A DNA stretch of 15,874 nucleotides, taken from assembly GCA_022703295.1 (NCBI GenBank), contig JAKLDX010000011.1:1-15874 (forward strand). The letters run 5' to 3'. This stretch comes from Candidatus Omnitrophota bacterium (GTDB lineage Bacteria > Omnitrophota > Gorgyraeia > 2-01-FULL-45-10). Below the pieces are notes generated by a model that was not told the origin of the DNA, did no database searches, and worked only from the letters and a program-made list of their open reading frames with translations. Made by a program: the position numbers and the translations under genes. This document shows positions 1 to 7,240 of the stretch, piece by piece (positions within the stretch are counted from its first letter, which is position 1; each line of letters begins with the position of its first letter).

Positions 1-2075
1 CGCTCTTTCAGCTTATCGGCAAGCGCCTCTTTCAGCTCTTTCGTCATCCACACCACGCGCTTTAGCCCGCCGTCAGCGGAAATGAATTTTTTGCTGGCTA
101 CATACAGGCGCCCTACGCCGAGGAACCCGGGTGTCTGGTTACCGCCGCCCACAGAGCTCGCAAGCGTGGTGAATTTCATACCGGCAGGCGTCTCGCCGGC
201 ATATTCCCTGTTCACTATCATTACGCCGTTAGCCTCCGGGACGATCGCCACGATACATTCAAAACATCCGCATGAGGTCATCGGAGAATCCATGAGCGAG
301 TAAATGCTCATCTGCGATATCTTCTGGTGCGACTTATCGAACACGAATTTATTTACGCCTTCCCATATGCCTTTGGTCGCATCGAGGGCCCCGCCCTTCT
401 TTATCGGCTGGTTCCCGCCGGTAGGCGTGATCTCGTGCGCGGCCTTGGCATCAAGCCATGAATACGCGCCGCAAAGCCCGAGCCTCTCCGGGCTGACAAC
501 GCAGACATGGTCAGGCGCAAAGCTCTGGCAGAGCGTGCAGCTGTAGAAAGTATCCACCGACTCGTCCGTCATCCCGGCAAGGCGCTCATCTCGCAAGTCG
601 AATGCCTTTCTCGCCTCCGGGAGCAGGCGCTTCACATCTTTTTCATCCGTATATATCGTGACCTGGACCTTATCCACTATGGCGCCGTATTCGTCGTGAA
701 GTTTAGCGACCAGTATATCTCCGAAATGTTTTATTCTGAAACCGGCCTTATGAGCGTCTTTCGATATCCTGATCCAGTTCATGTCGCGCTGGCCCATATG
801 GAATATACCCATGGCATAATTAAGGAACCTGTGTATCTGGCGTTCAAGTATAGGCTCGAAATCCGTATTCATTTTGCGGCCCGCGACTTCCACTACAATG
901 CCCAGCGGATGACTGGAACCCTCTTTCATGGCATCCACATCCGGCCCGATGACCTCTACTTTTCCGTCCGTTATATCGTCAAATTTCCTCATCTTTAAAT
1001 ATTCGAACGCCGCGGAATATTTCCCGCCGAACTGCGCATACATATTCTCTTTTCTGACGCGCTCGCCTTCAAACGCCGCCGAGAATGGGACGGGTATCGG
1101 TACTTTAGCGACTTTTATTTTTATCCCGCGAGTCTCTATGGCCCTCTGCACTATTTTGGAATAATCCTTTTCCTTGATGAGGCATTCCTCATGAGCGCAA
1201 ACACCGGGCACTCTGACTTCCGGCAGATCAAGGTCCGTTATTATAGGGACTCCTGCGGCAAGCGCGCCCGCGCCCGTAGCCGCCTTGACTTCATCGACAC
1301 CGCCCAGAAGCAGGACGAATGCCGGGACCCTCTGCCTGACATATTCGACACACGCAGCAGTATTTCCCGCTTTGATCCCGCCGAATGTCAGCGCTGCGCG
1401 TATCGCGAAATTCAGCACATAAACGACCGAGATCGTATCTTTGCCGAACGGCACAACATAAGATTCCAGCCCCATATGCAGGCCGCCGTCTTTCAACTGG
1501 TCGATAATGCTCACCCCGTCAACATTGCCGCCGACGAGCGTCAGGATGTTGCGCTTTTGAAGCTCCCTCACTATCTCGACCGCTGTTTTGGCATCTGGCG
1601 CCTTGCCCAATATCACCGCTATCCCGGATATCCTGCCGTCAACAAGCTGTATGCCGAGCCCCCTGAGCAGAGTGTCCGAAAAAAATCCGGGGCAACCGGC
1701 CTGCGGCTCCTCGCCGTAAATATATTTCAGGGCGCATATAATTTCTTCCGAAAGTATCGTGGCAACGCCGGCATTAAGGGAATCTTTTAAAAACGTATCC
1801 CATTTATCCTCCGGCGGCACGTCTTTGATCACAAGCGTCTTCGCGGTATCGAATACCTTTTTAGTATCCGCAAGCGTCTTTACCTCCACGCCTAAAAGCG
1901 CATTCGCCAAAGGCAGATAGAAAGCTGTTTCGGGGAACGCGACCTTTGAGTCGATTCCCTTCTCTTTCATTGTTTTATTTAAAAGGCTATCCGCCTCAGC
2001 CATAACCTTTTTGGCGCCGCTCACCATGAGCGTCGCGACTGTCTTCACCGTAATCTCAGCTGTTTTGTTCGACAT
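1..2075 (-). CDS. acsB: Acetyl-CoA synthase (CODH/ACS beta subunit), C-terminus cut by window edge
   Basis: Condenses a corrinoid-bound methyl group, CO and CoA into acetyl-CoA, the last step of the Wood-Ljungdahl pathway; cytoplasmic, working in a complex with CO dehydrogenase. The frame stays open for 691 codons from ATG 2075 to the left edge with no stop. The A-cluster ligands are C513, C516, C525 and C535 (spacing CX2C-X8-C-X9-C) plus the C602-G603-C604 motif. F519 sits where the cluster-proximal Phe of the Moorella enzyme lies. These positions are seven higher than my remembered Moorella numbering (506 to 597), so roughly 45 C-terminal residues are missing. About 310 N-terminal residues precede the catalytic part, as in bacterial AcsB and unlike the shorter archaeal CdhC. 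It is last visible in the fhs-fchA-folD-metF operon, 50 bp after metF, with ribosome site GGAGG four bases before the ATG. Identification is very secure. Confidence 0.96.
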   Translation of the reverse strand, partial: MSNKTAEITVKTVATLMVSGAKKVMAEADSLLNKTMKEKGIDSKVAFPETAFYLPLANALLGVEVKTLADTKKVFDTAKTLVIKDVPPEDKWDTFLKDSLNAGVATILSEEIICALKYIYGEEPQAGCPGFFSDTLLRGLGIQLVDGRISGIAVILGKAPDAKTAVEIVRELQKRNILTLVGGNVDGVSIIDQLKDGGLHMGLESYVVPFGKDTISVVYVLNFAIRAALTFGGIKAGNTAACVEYVRQRVPAFVLLLGGVDEVKAATGAGALAAGVPIITDLDLPEVRVPGVCAHEECLIKEKDYSKIVQRAIETRGIKIKVAKVPIPVPFSAAFEGERVRKENMYAQFGGKYSAAFEYLKMRKFDDITDGKVEVIGPDVDAMKEGSSHPLGIVVEVAGRKMNTDFEPILERQIHRFLNYAMGIFHMGQRDMNWIRISKDAHKAGFRIKHFGDILVAKLHDEYGAIVDKVQVTIYTDEKDVKRLLPEARKAFDLRDERLAGMTDESVDTFYSCTLCQSFAPDHVCVVSPERLGLCGAYSWLDAKAAHEITPTGGNQPIKKGGALDATKGIWEGVNKFVFDKSHQKISQMSIYSLMDSPMTSCGCFECIVAIVPEANGVMIVNREYAGETPAGMKFTTLASSVGGGNQTPGFLGVGRLYVASKKFISADGGLKRVVWMTKELKEALADKLKE

Positions 2076-2088
2076 CGTTCCTCCATTT

Positions 2089-2123
2089 TTAAGCTGTAGG
2101 CTTAAGGCTTACAGCTTAAAGCT
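2089..2123 (-). repeat. Heptanucleotide repeat array and perfect inverted repeat between metF and acsB
   Basis: On the coding strand five 7-bp units follow one another: AGCTTTA, AGCTGTA, AGCCTTA, AGCCTAC, AGCTTAA. The last units turn back on the first, giving a perfect 11-bp inverted repeat (2088-2098 with 2110-2120) around an 11-nt loop. The hairpin ends three bases before the acsB ribosome binding site. No T-run follows on the coding strand, so it does not look like an intrinsic terminator. Related arrays lie at 3003-3033, 11731-11802 and 15033-15060. Confidence 0.8.
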
Positions 2124-2125
2124 AA

Positions 2126-2992
2126 CTATAACCCCGCCGCATCAATTACCGCCGGCACCTTCTTATCCCAACCTATGGGCATTATGTGAATGCCTTTACA
2201 TAAAGGCTTCAATTCCTTTATCAATCTCGCGGCTATTTCTATCGATTTAGCCGATTTGTCTTTTGTGGTTTCCATCTCTTTTATCAGGTCTTCCGGCACG
2301 AATACACCGGCGACATTCTTATTCATGTATCTGGCCATTCCCGCGGATTTCAGAAGCACGATCCCAGCGAAAACCGGCACGTTTATATGTTTTACGCTAT
2401 CAAGGAATTTTTTGTACAATCCTATGTCATATACAGCCTGTGTCTGAAAAAACTGCGCGCCTGCTTTCACCTTCTTCTCCATCTTTATTATCTCCGGCTC
2501 CAGCGGGTCAGCGCCCGGGTTGACCACCGCGCCCATGCAGAATTTCGGAGCGCCTTTCAGCGCATTCCCTTTCATGTCCTTACCTTCCTGCAGCGTCCTG
2601 GCCACTTCAATAAGTTGAACGCTCCCGAGATCAAAGACAGGTTTCGCTTCGGGATGATCCCCGAGAGAAGGATAATCACCTGTCAGCAGAAGGACGTTCT
2701 CTATGCCTAAAACGCCGGCCGAAAGAAGGTCAGACTGAAGCGCAAGGCGGTTCCTGTCGCGGCATGTCATCTGGAATATCGGCGTGATGCCTTTGTCCAG
2801 CAAAAGGCGGCAGATGGCCAAAGAACCGACCCTCATCACGGAACTCTGCAGGTCCGTAACGTTTATGGCGTCCACCTTATTTTTTATCAGTTCCGCGTCG
2901 TCGAGCATCTCTTTTATATCAGTGCCTTTCGGAGGACCGATCTCGCTCGTGACTATGAATTTTCCCGCACTTATCTTCTCATAAAAAGTCAT
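2126..2992 (-). CDS. metF: Methylenetetrahydrofolate reductase, acetogen-type short form
   Basis: Reduces 5,10-methylene-THF to 5-methyl-THF, the last folate step before the methyl group passes to the corrinoid protein. The 288-residue TIM-barrel protein shows catalytic E17 in SEIGPP, D106 in LLLTGDYP (matching the active-site Glu and Asp of E. coli MetF), the folate-contact segment FFQTQ at 181-185, and the C-terminal HIMPIGWDKKVP motif typical of MetF in acetogens. A GGAG ribosome site sits five bases before ATG 2992. It lies 33 bp after folD and 50 bp before acsB, both spacers filled by 7-bp repeats. The small zinc protein MetV that often partners acetogen MetF is not in this window, so the electron donor (NADH, ferredoxin or another) cannot be read from here. 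Confidence 0.94.
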   Translation of the reverse strand: MTFYEKISAGKFIVTSEIGPPKGTDIKEMLDDAELIKNKVDAINVTDLQSSVMRVGSLAICRLLLDKGITPIFQMTCRDRNRLALQSDLLSAGVLGIENVLLLTGDYPSLGDHPEAKPVFDLGSVQLIEVARTLQEGKDMKGNALKGAPKFCMGAVVNPGADPLEPEIIKMEKKVKAGAQFFQTQAVYDIGLYKKFLDSVKHINVPVFAGIVLLKSAGMARYMNKNVAGVFVPEDLIKEMETTKDKSAKSIEIAARLIKELKPLCKGIHIMPIGWDKKVPAVIDAAGL

Positions 2993-3002
2993 TTTTTCTC
3001 CT

Positions 3003-3033
3003 GCTTATGGCTTAAAGCTTACGGCTTATAGCT
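3003..3033 (-). repeat. Heptanucleotide repeat array between folD and metF
   Basis: Coding-strand units AGCTATA, AGCCGTA, AGCTTTA, AGCCATA and a final AGC run directly into the AGGAG ribosome site of metF. The first unit overlaps the end of folD: the stop codon TAA at 3026-3028 is made of repeat bases. The folD-metF spacer is thus almost wholly repeat. Confidence 0.8.
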
Positions 3034-3880
3034 GATCTTTGAACAACTCAACCGTATTGCGCATCAACATCGTCGTAGTTATCGGCCCGACGCCGCCGGG
3101 GACAGGCGTAATGAACGACGCCTTTTGTGACGCACCCTCAAACTCGACATCGCCCAGTATCTTATCGCCGACCCGGTTTATCCCCACATCCACCACTATG
3201 GCTCCGTCTTTTATCCAATCGCCTTTAACGAGGCCTGCCTTGCCGACCGCGACAATCAGGATTTCGGCTTTTTTCACGTGATCCGGCAATACTCCGCGCT
3301 CGCCTGTGCCTATATGGCACACGGTGGTCGTCGCGAATTTATTGAGCAGCATAAGCGCAAGAGGCTTTCCGACTATCTCCGAATGCCCGACAACAACAGC
3401 CTCTTTGCCGTACAATTTCTCACCCGTGCTTTCGAGCAGCTCCATAACTGCCATTGCCGTGCACGGCCCTATCTTGTAATTGCCAAGCAGGATCTTCCCC
3501 AGATTCTGCGGGTGCATCCCCTCCGCGTCTTTCTGAGGGGCTATAAGGCTTGCCAGTTTTTTCGCGTCTATGCCCTTCGGAACAGGCAGTTGAAGTATTA
3601 TTGCCGTTATGCCGGCATCCTTATTCAGGTTATTTATCAGTGTTTCCGCTTCAGCCTGTGAAGTAGTATCCGGCAATACCTTTAATTCATAATCAATACC
3701 TAAGCTTTCCGCTACCTTCTTCTGGGCTTTAACGTAAACGGCCGATGACGCGTTCTCCCCCAGCTGCAGGGCCAGAAGCTTCGGAGCCTTGCCATGCTTC
3801 GCCTTCAACGACTCAACTTCACTTTTGATCCGGGCTTTCAGCCCTTCCGCGATTACTTTCCCTTCTAACAATTTTGCCAT
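3026..3880 (-). CDS. folD: Methylenetetrahydrofolate dehydrogenase (FolD family), cyclohydrolase site altered
   Basis: FolD normally interconverts methylene-THF, methenyl-THF and formyl-THF using NAD(P). This 284-residue copy has the family length and fold signatures: Y49 and Q97 of the active site, DVGINR at 231-236, and TPVPGGVGPITTT at 258-270. Three conserved positions differ. The lysine four residues after the active-site Tyr (K54 in E. coli, K56 in human MTHFD1) is Q53. The usual KDVDG motif reads KDAEG, so the active-site Asp is E120. The usual GRSxIVG motif reads GHSEIVG (H166), at the position that contacts the NADP phosphate. I confirmed all three codons on the nucleotide sequence. 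Loss of the Lys is known to abolish cyclohydrolase activity while leaving dehydrogenase activity in the human enzyme. With fchA directly upstream, this FolD may be dehydrogenase only. The start has upstream GGAG; the gene is 16 bp after fchA. Confidence 0.93.
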   Translation of the reverse strand: MAKLLEGKVIAEGLKARIKSEVESLKAKHGKAPKLLALQLGENASSAVYVKAQKKVAESLGIDYELKVLPDTTSQAEAETLINNLNKDAGITAIILQLPVPKGIDAKKLASLIAPQKDAEGMHPQNLGKILLGNYKIGPCTAMAVMELLESTGEKLYGKEAVVVGHSEIVGKPLALMLLNKFATTTVCHIGTGERGVLPDHVKKAEILIVAVGKAGLVKGDWIKDGAIVVDVGINRVGDKILGDVEFEGASQKASFITPVPGGVGPITTTMLMRNTVELFKDQL

Positions 3881-3896
3881 TTATCCCTGTCTCTCC

Positions 3897-4502
3897 TTAC
3901 TTTGAAATAACATCTTCACATTGTTCTAATATCTCTTCCTTTAATTTCGGCATGAGCTCTTCCAGAGGCGCCAGAAATTTATGGATATGGCCGATATAGT
4001 CCATATCCTTTATATATTTCAGGTTTATGTAAACGTTGAATTTCGCCGACAGAAAAGCGCCCTCGAGCAGGATGGCGGCTATCGCCGTATCCGTTATGAG
4101 ATTTTTGTTGCCGCATTTTACCAGTTCAGCGCAGAGCTTCATGCATTCACTCGATATTTTGCAGATATCGAAAGGCGGGATCACCGCTTCCTTAAATGCC
4201 GCGTCAAGCCTTGCGGCATCTTTCGACTCCTTCATCGCCTTAGACAATTTAGCATATGCTTCGACATCCTTATCCACCAGGTCCTGCAGGTCTTCCCTGG
4301 CCTTCTCGACTCTGACAAGTATGTCGGCAACCTTGTTCTCGGCATCCTTGTATTTCGGGTTGCCCACCGTGTAATTGGCAACCATTGACATGAGGCTTGC
4401 GCCTATTGCCGCGCTTAAGCCGGCTGCACTACCGCCGCCCGGTGCGGGCTTTTTCGCCGCCAGATCCTCGAGATATGTTTTTATCGGTCCGTCAATATAC
4501 AT
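3897..4502 (-). CDS. fchA: Methenyl-THF cyclohydrolase / formimidoyl-THF cyclodeaminase family protein
   Basis: A 201-residue protein of the FTCD C-terminal (cyclodeaminase) family. The N-terminal glycine-rich motif PAPGGGSAAGLSAAIGASL (19-37) and the helix near 136-160 containing ITDTAIAAILLEG are characteristic. Family members act as formimidoyl-THF cyclodeaminase in purine or histidine breakdown, or as a stand-alone methenyl-THF cyclohydrolase in acetogens such as Acetobacterium. Placement between fhs and folD argues for the second role: interconverting formyl-THF and methenyl-THF. That fits with the altered cyclohydrolase site of the neighbouring FolD. It overlaps the fhs 3' end by 11 bp, and its ribosome site (AAGGA) lies inside fhs, so translation is probably coupled. 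No formiminotransferase domain is present. Confidence 0.92.
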   Translation of the reverse strand: MYIDGPIKTYLEDLAAKKPAPGGGSAAGLSAAIGASLMSMVANYTVGNPKYKDAENKVADILVRVEKAREDLQDLVDKDVEAYAKLSKAMKESKDAARLDAAFKEAVIPPFDICKISSECMKLCAELVKCGNKNLITDTAIAAILLEGAFLSAKFNVYINLKYIKDMDYIGHIHKFLAPLEELMPKLKEEILEQCEDVISK

Positions 4503-6165
4503 ATTTCATCCTTCCTTTTGAATCAATATCGATATTTTCGCCGGCAGGATGCGACGGCAATGCCGGCATCGTCAGCGTCTTTCCGCACAAAGCATACAGA
4601 AATCCGGCGCCTATGGACGGCTTTACATCCCTCACCGGAAGAGTGAATCCTTCGGGACGGCCTTTCAGATTCGGGTCATGCGAAAGCGACAGGTGCGTCT
4701 TCGCCATGCAGATCGGAAGTTTCCCGAAACCCAGCTTTTTGTAAATAGCAATATTCTCCGCCGCCATGGGTTCGAAGTGAACATCTTTAGCGCCATAGAC
4801 TTTCCTGGCTATCGTTTCGATCTTTTCCTTTATATCCATATCCAGAGGATACAGGGGTTTGAACTTCGATTTCGCGCCGCAGGCATCCTTTACCGATTCC
4901 GCTAACTTCGCAGCACCCCGGGAACCGCATTTATAAACATCGCTCACAACGCAATCCATTGCCCCGGCTTCAAGAGCTTTTATCCTGACCGTCTCTATCT
5001 CTCTGGCCGTATCCGTAGAAAATTTATTTATCGCGACTACACAAGGTATCCCGAACAGTCTTACATTCTCTATCTGTTTTTCTAAATTAACAAAACCCTG
5101 CTCTACGGCATCGACATCTTCCCGCGTCAGTTCTTTGTCCAGAGGCTTGCCTGCTATCGCCTTGAACGCGCCGGAATGCATCTTCAGCGCCCGGATCGAG
5201 CATACCAGAACTGCCGCATCGGGCCTTAATCCGCTGTGCCTGCATTTTATATCCGCGAACTTTTCGAGCCCGCAATCCGCGCCAAACCCCGATTCCGTCA
5301 CAACGAAATCGGCGAGCCCCAGGGCCATATAATCAGCCAGGATCGAGCTGTTACCATGTGTTATATTGGCAAAAGGGCCTGTATGGATAAAACAGGCGGT
5401 CCCCTCGCTCGTCTGGACCAGATTTGGCTTTATTGCATCTGCCAGTAGCGCTGCCATAGCGCCGTCAACTTTAAGATCGCCGGCCGTAACGATCCTCCCG
5501 TCGTTGGCCAAAGCCACGACTATCCTTGAAAGCCTTTTTCTCAGATCCGGGATAGAATCCGTAAGGGCCATGATGGCCATTATCTCGCTTGCGGCCGTGA
5601 TATCGAAACCCGTATCCCGCTCAAAACCGTTCTCGCCCCCGCCCAGGCCTATCCTGACACTTCTGAGGGCACGGTCGTTGACATCGATTACACGTTTCCA
5701 GAATATTTTGTCCGTATTTACATTAAGGCGGTTGCCGCGAAAGAGGTGATTGTCCAGATACGCGGCACAAAGATTATGCGAGGCGCCGACCGCATGAATG
5801 TCGCCTGTCAGATGGAGATTTATGTCATCGGCGGGAAGCACCTCTGAGGCGCCACCGCCCACTCCGCCGCCCTTCACTCCGAAAAACGGCCCGATAGACG
5901 GCTCTCTTATACAGGCCGCGGCCCTTTTAGCGCCCTTATTCAAAGCCATCGCAAGGCCGATAGTCGTTACGGTCTTGCCCTCGCCGAGAGGCGTGGGTGT
6001 TATACCGGTCACGACGATATACCTGCCGCGGCGCTTATTCCTTATTTTGCTTAATAGATCAAGGGAGATCTTTGCCTTGTGGTCACCGTAAAGTTCGAGG
6101 TATTGTCTGTGTATACCGAGGTCTTCCGCGATCGAAAGAATGGATTTTAGTTTTGCCTTTTTCAC
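4492..6165 (-). CDS. fhs: Formate-tetrahydrofolate ligase
   Basis: Uses ATP to join formate to THF, forming 10-formyl-THF, the first folate step of the Wood-Ljungdahl methyl branch. The 557 residues match the family length. Visible motifs include the ATP-binding loop TPLGEGKT near residue 60, the glycine-rich FFGVKGGGVGGGASEVLP segment, HAVGASHNL, and VTESGFGADCGLEKF. The likely start is GTG 6165: an in-frame stop lies only six codons upstream, and no ATG lies between. The N-terminus is a few residues shorter than many homologues. No clear Shine-Dalgarno sequence precedes it, which is odd for the first gene of an operon. A promoter lies about 60 bp upstream. It overlaps fchA at its 3' end. 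Confidence 0.96.
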   Translation of the reverse strand: MKKAKLKSILSIAEDLGIHRQYLELYGDHKAKISLDLLSKIRNKRRGRYIVVTGITPTPLGEGKTVTTIGLAMALNKGAKRAAACIREPSIGPFFGVKGGGVGGGASEVLPADDINLHLTGDIHAVGASHNLCAAYLDNHLFRGNRLNVNTDKIFWKRVIDVNDRALRSVRIGLGGGENGFERDTGFDITAASEIMAIMALTDSIPDLRKRLSRIVVALANDGRIVTAGDLKVDGAMAALLADAIKPNLVQTSEGTACFIHTGPFANITHGNSSILADYMALGLADFVVTESGFGADCGLEKFADIKCRHSGLRPDAAVLVCSIRALKMHSGAFKAIAGKPLDKELTREDVDAVEQGFVNLEKQIENVRLFGIPCVVAINKFSTDTAREIETVRIKALEAGAMDCVVSDVYKCGSRGAAKLAESVKDACGAKSKFKPLYPLDMDIKEKIETIARKVYGAKDVHFEPMAAENIAIYKKLGFGKLPICMAKTHLSLSHDPNLKGRPEGFTLPVRDVKPSIGAGFLYALCGKTLTMPALPSHPAGENIDIDSKGRMKYVY

Positions 6166-6224
6166 AGGATCAGCCAGTAATTAATATATAATAGGTCAAT
6201 GATATTAATGCTAATAGGGATATT

Positions 6225-6253
6225 ATTTTAGTATAAAGTACGGGAAGGGTCAA
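6225..6253 (-). promoter_or_regulatory. Predicted sigma-70-type promoter for the Wood-Ljungdahl operon
   Basis: In the 109-bp gap between rnhB and fhs the coding strand reads TTGACC (6253-6248), a 17-bp spacer, then TAAAAT (6230-6225). Each box matches five of six consensus bases. The gap is much more AT-rich than its surroundings. A leader of roughly 50 nt before the fhs GTG would result. No T-tailed hairpin after rnhB was seen, so read-through from the right remains possible. Confidence 0.5.
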
Positions 6254-6274
6254 TAATAAAAGATTTGAATCGGA

Positions 6275-6964
6275 TTAAAGCGTTGATTCTTTTACAGGCC
6301 GGAAACTGAAGCGGTGGATCGGGGATGGGCCGTGTTCCTGAAGGGCTAGTTTGTGCGTTTTTGTGCCGTAACCTTTATGTTTATCAAAACCGTACTGCGG
6401 ATACTCATCGTGGTATTTCAGCATCATCCTGTCCCGGGTGACTTTAGCGATTATTGACGCTGCCGCTATCGAGAGGCTTTCCGAGTCCCCTCTTATAATG
6501 CACTTCAGCGGACATTTCGTTGACAGCCTCATCTTTCCGTCGACTATCACATATTCGGGAGCCATATTCAGATTTGCAATGGCGATCTCCATTGCTTTTA
6601 TAGTCGCGCGGTAGATATTAATGCGGTCTATGGTCTTTTCATCGACTATGCCGATACCGACAACGGCTTTGGACATTATCTCGAGGTAGGCTTTATCTCT
6701 TTTTTTGGGGGTAAGCTTCTTGGAATCGTCGATATCTTCGGAAAAATCCAGGCTTTTCAGGATAACCGCACCGGCTACGACAGGGCCTGCCAACGGTCCG
6801 CGGCCTGCCTCGTCAACACCGGCGATTATCCCGTAACCGAGGCTATTTAGTTTCCTCTCGTGGGCCAGGAGCCGCTGGATTTTCTGAGGATCCGATTTTT
6901 TCTTCAACTTTCGTCTCTTTCCCGACTTTTCGCTTGAGGTAATACAATTTCGCGCGCCTGACAT
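6275..6964 (-). CDS. rnhB: Ribonuclease HII
   Basis: Cleaves the RNA strand of RNA-DNA hybrids and starts removal of misinserted ribonucleotides. The catalytic DEDD set is complete: D51 and E52 in GVDEAGRGPLAGPVVAGAV, D142 in VIVDGK, D160 in IIRGD. SLSIAAASIIAKVTRD follows at 163-178. With ATG 6964 the protein has 229 residues and overlaps the rplS tail by 122 bp, which is unusually long. The first 20 or so residues look unlike RNase HII, and the family usually begins shortly before the LLAHERKLNSLGY segment. TTG 6907 (210 residues, 65-bp overlap) is therefore a real alternative; neither start has a strong ribosome site. It follows rplS, a common bacterial arrangement. Confidence 0.93.
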   Translation of the reverse strand: MSGARNCITSSEKSGKRRKLKKKSDPQKIQRLLAHERKLNSLGYGIIAGVDEAGRGPLAGPVVAGAVILKSLDFSEDIDDSKKLTPKKRDKAYLEIMSKAVVGIGIVDEKTIDRINIYRATIKAMEIAIANLNMAPEYVIVDGKMRLSTKCPLKCIIRGDSESLSIAAASIIAKVTRDRMMLKYHDEYPQYGFDKHKGYGTKTHKLALQEHGPSPIHRFSFRPVKESTL

Positions 6965-7235
6965 CGCCTTTTTTTACCACTTTTATCTTGTCGATGGAAG
7001 GCGAATGAAGCGGAAATACCATTTCGACCCCTTCTCCGTACGATATCTTTCTGACGGTGAATGTCTCGCCCAGCCCCGAACCCGCCCTGGCAATTACTAT
7101 CCCCTCGAAAGTCTGGAGGCGCGCCTTGCCCTCTTCGATTATTTTTATCGCAACATCCACGGTATCCCCGATATTGAAGTTCGGGATATCCTTCTTCATT
7201 TGCTTTGACGCAAGAATCTTCAGATATTTTTCCAC
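6843..7235 (-). CDS. rplS: 50S ribosomal protein L19
   Basis: L19 of the large subunit, located at the 30S-50S interface. Residues 1 to about 110 carry the full family pattern: IPNFNIGDTVDVAIKI, FEGIVIARAGSGLGETFTVRKIS, GVEMVFPLHSP and the basic end RRAKLYYLKRK. About 20 further charged residues form a tail whose DNA also encodes the start of rnhB. The start codon is GTG, preceded by AAAGGA nine bases away and placed 5 bp after the trmD stop. Confidence 0.96.
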   Translation of the reverse strand: MEKYLKILASKQMKKDIPNFNIGDTVDVAIKIIEEGKARLQTFEGIVIARAGSGLGETFTVRKISYGEGVEMVFPLHSPSIDKIKVVKKGDVRRAKLYYLKRKVGKETKVEEKIGSSENPAAPGPREETK

Positions 7236-7240
7236 TTTTT

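Noticed and set aside
82..1790. Several plus-strand open frames of 60 to 200 codons across the left end
   Set aside because: They are antisense to a continuous minus-strand frame that encodes AcsB with all cluster ligands, and their translations match no family I know.
2089..2123. Possible CRISPR fragment or direct-repeat array
   Set aside because: Units are 7 bp with no spacers, degenerate and confined to gene gaps; no cas genes are present.
5087..5275. Small minus-strand open frame inside fhs
   Set aside because: It lies out of frame within the strongly conserved fhs coding region and shows no family features.
6166..6274. Riboswitch or tRNA in the gap before fhs
   Set aside because: The gap is AT-rich, has no cloverleaf or recognisable aptamer core, and is well explained by a promoter and short leader.
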